Assembly: GCF_026723765.1 (NCBI RefSeq)
Contig: NZ_CP113524.1
Span: 806,001-870,000 of the forward strand
Reading direction: 5' to 3'
Source: Lacrimispora xylanolytica
Lineage (GTDB): Bacteria; Bacillota; Clostridia; Lachnospirales; Lachnospiraceae
DNA length: 64,000 nt
The stretch's first letter is position 1, and every line of letters starts with the position of its first letter. Below are positions 62,289-64,000 of the stretch, piece after piece. The translations under genes were made by a program, and so were the position numbers. The notes beneath the pieces are model-generated. The model did no database searches. It was not told where the DNA came from and saw only the letters and a program-made list of their open reading frames with translations.

Positions 62289-62915
62289 ATGAAAATTAGA
62301 CGTTATGATGAAATGAATGGATTGGGCCTTGATTTGATTCGTGAAATAGGCAGCATTGGAACAGGAAACTCTGCAACAGCGTTATCATCCATGCTTGGAA
62401 AATCCGTGAGAATGACACTGCCGGATGTCCAGATCCTTGGTTATAACGAAGCCATTCAATTCCTTGGTGATCCGGAAGAAATTGTCGCGGCTATTCTTGT
62501 AAAGATGACAGGTGAAATCAACGGACTGATGCTGTTTATTCTGAAGCTTGATTTTATTAATGAAGTGCTTAGCAGCGTTCTGCAGAAGGAAATCGAGGAT
62601 TACTACCAGCTGAATGTACTTGAAACCTCTGCTCTTGAAGAAATTGGAAATATCATAATTTCATCTTATGTTAGTGCCATGTCAACCTTAAGTGAGGTAA
62701 CCATAAACTTATCCGTTCCTGACATAGCTGTTAACATGTTAGGTGGAATTTTAAGTGTACCGATGGTAGAATTCGGTTATCAGACAGATAAAATGATGAT
62801 GATCAGCGGCCAGTTTGTGATTGGCGGAAAAGTACTTCACAGTGACCTCCTCATGATGCCGGATATTGAATCACTGAACTTTTTAATGGAGAAACTGGGG
62901 ATTACGAATGGATAA
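62289..62915 (+). CDS. cheC: chemotaxis CheY-P phosphatase CheC
   Basis: Adaptation protein that dephosphorylates CheY-P and binds CheD. The 208-residue protein has the pseudo-repeat of CheC. The second active-site motif is intact (LEEIGNIIISSY; EIGN). The first reads IREIGSIGTGNSATALS, where the Asn of ExxN is Ser (residue 22, 62352-62354). This suggests one working phosphatase site. It overlaps cheD by eight bases, consistent with their known complex. Confidence 0.93.
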   Translation: MKIRRYDEMNGLGLDLIREIGSIGTGNSATALSSMLGKSVRMTLPDVQILGYNEAIQFLGDPEEIVAAILVKMTGEINGLMLFILKLDFINEVLSSVLQKEIEDYYQLNVLETSALEEIGNIIISSYVSAMSTLSEVTINLSVPDIAVNMLGGILSVPMVEFGYQTDKMMMISGQFVIGGKVLHSDLLMMPDIESLNFLMEKLGITNG

Positions 62916-63390
62916 GCAAATTACAGTAGGGATCGCAGATATGAAGTTTGCCAGACAGGAAGGGACTCTTATTACATATGCACTTGGTTCTTGTATCGGC
63001 ATCAGCTTATATGATCCCATGATTAAGCTGGGAGCTCTCGTACATATTATGCTCCCGGAAGTGTACGGCACTGGTGATGGCAATATATTTAAATATGCAG
63101 ATACCGGTCTTAATGAGACCTTTCGAAAGATAGAGGTTCTGGGGGCCAGAAAACCTCGTTTGGTAGCAAAGATAGCTGGCGGAGCCAAGATGTTCGAGCT
63201 GCAGGGAAACAGCACTCTTGGTAATATTGGTGCAAGAAATATAGTCAGTGTAAAACAGATATTAAAAAATGCTGGTGTCAGATTGGCTGCGGAGGATGTA
63301 GGCGAAAATTATGCCCGCACCATGTCAGTTGATATCAGCACCGGGGCGGTAAAGATTCGTACCTATGGGAGAGCGGAAATTGTTTTGTAA
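62908..63390 (+). CDS. cheD: chemoreceptor glutamine deamidase CheD
   Basis: Deamidates receptor glutamines and binds CheC. The 160-residue protein has the catalytic Cys in YALGSCIGISLYD, the His in GALVHIMLP, the Thr/Asn-type KIAGGAKMF and the IGARNI end motif. It overlaps the cheC end, so the pair is translationally coupled. Confidence 0.94.
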   Translation: MDKQITVGIADMKFARQEGTLITYALGSCIGISLYDPMIKLGALVHIMLPEVYGTGDGNIFKYADTGLNETFRKIEVLGARKPRLVAKIAGGAKMFELQGNSTLGNIGARNIVSVKQILKNAGVRLAAEDVGENYARTMSVDISTGAVKIRTYGRAEIVL

Positions 63391-63473
63391 GCATTATGAA
63401 CCAGCAGAAAAATGTCGATAAGTAGGTAAGCAGTTGTTTTTGCTGGATTATATTGGGATAAAGGAGAAAGAGT

Positions 63474-64000
63474 ATGGCAGAAACAGAGATTTTGTTAGAA
63501 TCAGGGACCAATGAAATTGAGATAATGGAATTTACCATATATGGTGAGTTGTATGGTATTAATGTTGCTAAAGTACGTGAAATTATGATGTCAGAGAAGG
63601 TAAAGCCTATTCCGCATTCCCATCCTTCCGTAGAAGGTATTTTTAAACCCAGGGATCTCTTACTTACAGTCATTGATCTTCCTCACTATCTGACAGGAAG
63701 TGTTTCTGAGAAGCAGCCCAAGGATTTATTTATAGTTACCAACTTCAATAAATTACATATTGCATTTCGTGTCCATAGTGTGGTTGGTATCAGCCGTATT
63801 TCCTGGGAGAGCATTCAGAAGCCTGACGACACCATCAGCCGCGGAGAAGAAGGCGTAGCCACTGGAATCGCTCAATGCGGAGATAATCTGGTTACCATAC
63901 TGGACTTTGAAAAAATTGTTGCAGAGATTGCACCAGAAACAGGAATTCAGCTGGACGAGATTAATAAACTTGGAAAAAGAACAGAAGTGAATTATCCTAT
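63474..64000 (+). CDS. cheV: chemotaxis coupling protein CheV (partial)
   Basis: The frame opens at ATG 63474 behind AAGGAG and runs off the window after 175 codons without a stop. It starts MAETEILLESGTNEIEIMEF, continues with the CheW fold (YGINVAKVREIMM, GIFKPRDLLLTVIDL, VTILDFEKI) and is about to leave the CheW domain at the edge. The LLESGTNE leader and the linker after DFEKIVAEI favour CheV (CheW + REC) over plain CheW; the REC part is outside the window. Confidence 0.85.
   Translation, partial: MAETEILLESGTNEIEIMEFTIYGELYGINVAKVREIMMSEKVKPIPHSHPSVEGIFKPRDLLLTVIDLPHYLTGSVSEKQPKDLFIVTNFNKLHIAFRVHSVVGISRISWESIQKPDDTISRGEEGVATGIAQCGDNLVTILDFEKIVAEIAPETGIQLDEINKLGKRTEVNYP

Noticed and set aside
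1-64000. CRISPR arrays, insertion sequences, tRNA or rRNA genes, phage
   Set aside because: No repeat-spacer pattern, transposase frame, tRNA-like CCA-ended fold or rRNA sequence was noticed on reading; the only repeats are within flgD, fliK and fliY or are short palindromes.

Overview
The window looks like chromosomal DNA from a motile, endospore-forming, moderately AT-rich member of the Lachnospiraceae (Clostridium cluster XIVa, Lacrimispora / 'Clostridium' saccharolyticum-like). The evidence is Gram-positive style ribosome binding sites (AGGAGG), a tRNA-Trp T-box leader, a SpoIIM homologue, the rel-MBL-hemZ-hisS-aspS gene order of Clostridia, a FliY (CheC+FliN) motor-switch protein, and CheC/CheD/CheV chemotaxis genes. 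The genus assignment is inference. No phage, transposon, CRISPR array, rRNA or tRNA gene was seen.

Left part (1-8.5 kb, minus strand): a TPP-riboswitch-controlled thiC preceded by a complete trpEGDCFBA operon. The trp operon is read from one sigma-A-type promoter through a T-box leader with a UGG (Trp) specifier codon and a terminator/antiterminator. Divergent to it (8.5-12.4 kb, plus strand) are proC, a Nudix hydrolase, spoIIM, a xerD-like recombinase and apt.

Middle part (12.6-37.4 kb): a stand-alone GltD-like flavoprotein and an AEC transporter; adenosine deaminase; the (p)ppGpp synthetase/hydrolase followed by a hexapeptide acyltransferase fused to an unassigned C-terminal domain, an MBL-fold hydrolase, hemZ, hisS and aspS; a secreted 5'-nucleotidase with a LysM module inside it; a GNAT protein; two tandem paralogous GT2-TPR glycosyltransferases; a methyl-accepting chemotaxis protein; kduI; a two-component system; a YjfB-like small protein; and, on the opposite strand, a three-part glycosyltransferase/methyltransferase-like protein.

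Right part (38-64 kb, plus strand): a REC/HD-GYP (c-di-GMP phosphodiesterase-type) regulator, then one long flagellar/chemotaxis gene cluster: flgB fliE fliF fliG fliH fliI fliJ fliK flgD, a small flagellar operon protein, flgE flbD motA motB fliM cheY flgC fliY fliO fliP fliQ fliR flhB flhA sigD flgF flgG cheC cheD and the beginning of cheV. It encodes the MS ring, switch, export gate and ATPase, rod, hook, stator and motor-adaptation proteins. Filament, cap, chaperone and anti-sigma genes, and cheA/B/R, are not in the window.

The most striking departures from the textbook cluster are: a MotB in which the universally conserved ion-binding Asp is a Gly; a FlgD with a 77-residue internal tandem duplication; a hook protein with a long predicted coiled-coil insertion; a FliY carrying two internal FliM-like CheY-binding motifs; flgC moved 13 kb away from flgB; and the absence of fliL, flhF and flhG from their usual places.
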